From CBDULX01 sp965368175 (GTDB lineage Bacteria > Pseudomonadota > Gammaproteobacteria > SZUA-229), in the NCBI GenBank assembly GCA_965368175.1, contig CBDULX010000164.1, positions 1 to 6,787 of the forward strand: DNA of 6,787 nucleotides, read 5' to 3'. Below the pieces are notes generated by a model, which saw only the letters and a program-made list of their open reading frames with translations, did not search any database and was not told the DNA's origin. Position numbers and translations under genes: made by a program. Of the stretch, positions 5,853 through 6,787 are shown in pieces (the first letter of the stretch is position 1; each line of letters starts with the position of its first letter).

Positions 5853-6224
5853 ATGCGTAACTATAAGTATTTTTTTATTATTTCAGCTTTGTTTTTTAAT
5901 ACACATTCATTTGCATGTGAATTAACTGAGGAATATAAGGAAATAAAAAGTCTGGTATTGAGTGAGGCATTAGAGCCATATACTGATTGTACCAGCTCAA
6001 TATCTAAAGCCAATTACTGGTATAAATATGTACAATGTCAGGTAGCCGGTGATGGGGAAAACATAGTCGGGCGCTGTGCCGATATTGTTATGAGTGATGA
6101 CATTAAATATAAGCAACTCGAATTAGATTCGAGTTTTTGCCAGCACTTAAAAATAAGTAAAAATGATCTTATCGAATATTTTGAATGTACTTTGAAGGAG
6201 GAAAATGTTAGAAAATGCAAATGA
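5853..6224 (+). CDS. Small exported cysteine-rich protein of unknown function
   Basis: I do not recognise this 123-residue protein. It has a signal peptide (MRNYK, hydrophobic core about 6-15) with likely cleavage at SFA|C after residue 21. The mature part, about 102 residues, is acidic to mixed in charge and holds seven cysteines (22, 46, 62, 75, 96, 112, 122), mostly at regular 10-24 residue spacing. This suggests a disulfide-stabilised periplasmic or secreted fold with one odd cysteine. C22 would be the first mature residue, but S-F-A-C is a poor lipobox, so a lipoprotein is possible and not favoured. The start at 5853 is forced by an in-frame TGA at 5841, yet no Shine-Dalgarno sequence precedes it. 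The end carries three stops in the same frame: TGA 6222, TAG 6228 and TAA 6234. Composition is strongly AT-rich (about 28% GC at 5881-5940) compared with recQ and the propeller gene, which hints at transfer or a recent orphan gene. Confidence 0.65.
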   Translation: MRNYKYFFIISALFFNTHSFACELTEEYKEIKSLVLSEALEPYTDCTSSISKANYWYKYVQCQVAGDGENIVGRCADIVMSDDIKYKQLELDSSFCQHLKISKNDLIEYFECTLKEENVRKCK

Positions 6225-6252
6225 CCTTAGCTGTAACTTAAGTCATTCTTAA
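6205..6252 (+). CDS. Possible 15-codon ORF behind a strong Shine-Dalgarno sequence
   Basis: A near-perfect AAGGAGG (6195-6201) sits inside the end of the exported-protein gene, three bases before an ATG at 6205. That ATG opens a 15-residue frame, MLENANDLSCNLSHS, ending at TAA 6250-6252. The site is the strongest ribosome-binding sequence in this half of the window, but the spacing is short and the peptide has no recognisable features. It may be a leader peptide, the stump of a frameshifted gene, or chance within coding sequence. Confidence 0.2.
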   Translation: MLENANDLSCNLSHS

Positions 6253-6291
6253 CTATTTATATTAACACCGCTGCTGTCACGTGCTTATCTC

Positions 6292-6313
6292 TACCAACTG
6301 GTCAAAGTTGGTA
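6292..6313 (+). terminator. Perfect 8-bp hairpin after the exported-protein gene, possible terminator
   Basis: TACCAACT (6292-6299) and AGTTGGTA (6306-6313) pair perfectly around the 6-nt loop GGTCAA. A second small stem, CAGG-CTAA-CCTG (6315-6326), follows and ends in TTTA. The tandem hairpins lie 68 bp after the stop at 6224 and would suit 3'-end formation, but there is no proper T-tract directly after the main stem, so termination is an inference. Confidence 0.35.
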
Positions 6314-6400
6314 TCAGGCTAACCTGTTTACATATTGCACACAAATTCCAATAATTTTAGACCCTCATGCTAAAAATCCTGTAGAGTTTGTAACCACTTT

Positions 6401-6413
6401 TGCATATTATGCA
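6401..6413. promoter_or_regulatory. 13-bp palindrome upstream of the PDC sensor gene
   Basis: TGCATA-T-TATGCA (6401-6413) is a perfect odd palindrome ending 27 bp before the ATG at 6441. It overlaps a -35-like TTGCAT (6400-6405); the best partner -10 is TATTAG (6424-6429) at 18 bp, which is weak and would give a very short leader. Its position and symmetry fit a repressor operator. Confidence 0.35.
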
Positions 6414-6440
6414 TCCAAGTTACTATTAGATGTTTTTGTT

Positions 6441-6787
6441 ATGAAAGAAACCTGGAAAGACGCCGTTTACCGGCAACGAGTAGCCCTGGCTAATCGCCTG
6501 GCCCAGCCACTTGGGGCGCTTGCTGCAAAGTGTGAGCCGGTATGGGGTGATCGCGAAGGGCTTAACAGGGTACTGACGGAGAATTTCTCCACTGTCGCCA
6601 ATGGCCTGTTTATGTACGCACTGGATACCCAGGGCATTCAGTTGTCAGATAATGTCAGTACGAGGGGCCTGGTGCCTGAGCACTACGGACGTGATCGTTC
6701 AAAACGACCCTATATGCGTGAAGAGGTTCCAGCCTGGGGTTTCCTGCTGTCGGATGCCTATCTCAGTCTGCGGGCTAACAGGCCTTC
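6441..6787 (+). CDS. PDC/Cache-type sensor domain protein, 3' end outside the window
   Basis: 115 residues are visible before the window ends. The start MKETWKDAVYRQRVALANRLAQPLGALA forms an amphipathic helix. It is followed by a PDC (PAS-like, Cache) sensing core: FMYALDTQGIQLSDNVS (57-73), then PEHYGRDRSKRPYM (79-92) and AWGFLLSDAYLSLRANRP (98-115). The first strand with ALDTQG, the YGRDRSxRPYM loop and the LLSDAYLS strand are the parts of such domains that line the small-ligand pocket. No transmembrane helix precedes the core, unlike membrane Cache receptors, so cytoplasmic sensing is likely. Any output domain (cyclase, EAL or other) would lie past the edge and cannot be named. No good Shine-Dalgarno sequence precedes this ATG. 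The same frame stays open back to 6237 but has no ATG, GTG or TTG, so 6441 is the earliest standard start. Confidence 0.78.
   Translation, partial: MKETWKDAVYRQRVALANRLAQPLGALAAKCEPVWGDREGLNRVLTENFSTVANGLFMYALDTQGIQLSDNVSTRGLVPEHYGRDRSKRPYMREEVPAWGFLLSDAYLSLRANRP

Noticed and set aside
5853..5924. Lipoprotein signal for the small exported protein
   Set aside because: The residues before C22 are S-F-A, which lack the Leu at -3 and small residue at -2 of a normal lipobox; signal peptidase I cleavage fits better.
6038..6220. Open frame of 60 codons on the minus strand opposite the cysteine-rich gene
   Set aside because: It has no ribosome site or features, and the plus strand carries a signal peptide and regular cysteines.

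Overview
The window looks like chromosomal DNA from a gammaproteobacterium. This rests on the RecQ architecture (helicase, RQC, HRDC and a C-terminal helix-turn-helix extension), the short MscS-type channel, and a PDC/Cache sensor start of a type I associate with Gammaproteobacteria. No rRNA, tRNA or unambiguous taxonomic marker is present, so the assignment is tentative. Base composition is uneven: parts of the beta-propeller gene reach about 65% GC, while stretches of the 5087-5852 gap and the small gene after it fall to 22-28% GC.

Layout, left to right. Positions 1-4440 hold three rightward genes: recQ (5' end outside the window), a minimal MscS-family channel, and a long exported beta-propeller protein that I parse as about twelve repeats, possibly two six-bladed propellers. 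Spacing is 55 bp and 79 bp, so partial co-transcription is possible. No functional link between the three is evident.

At 4632-5006 a leftward, convergent gene encodes a small protein with an R-x4-H motif of the HEPN/DUF4145 kind and a C-terminal membrane anchor. Its 5' leader (5007-5086) can fold so that the Shine-Dalgarno sequence is buried in a stem, a candidate RNA control element.

Positions 5087-5852 are a gene-free, AT-rich stretch packed with inverted repeats, including a perfect 11-bp repeat at 5376-5408 and a 7-7-7 operator-like repeat at 5537-5557. It leads into a small exported seven-cysteine protein (5853-6224) that I do not recognise. A further 216 bp carries an 8-bp perfect hairpin and a 13-bp palindrome, and then a PDC-type sensor protein begins at 6441 and runs off the right edge.

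The left half is ordinary genome content. The candidates for something new are the HEPN-like membrane protein with its structured leader, and the AT-rich, repeat-dense segment with its orphan secreted protein. No CRISPR array, insertion sequence, transposase, integrase, tRNA or rRNA was seen.
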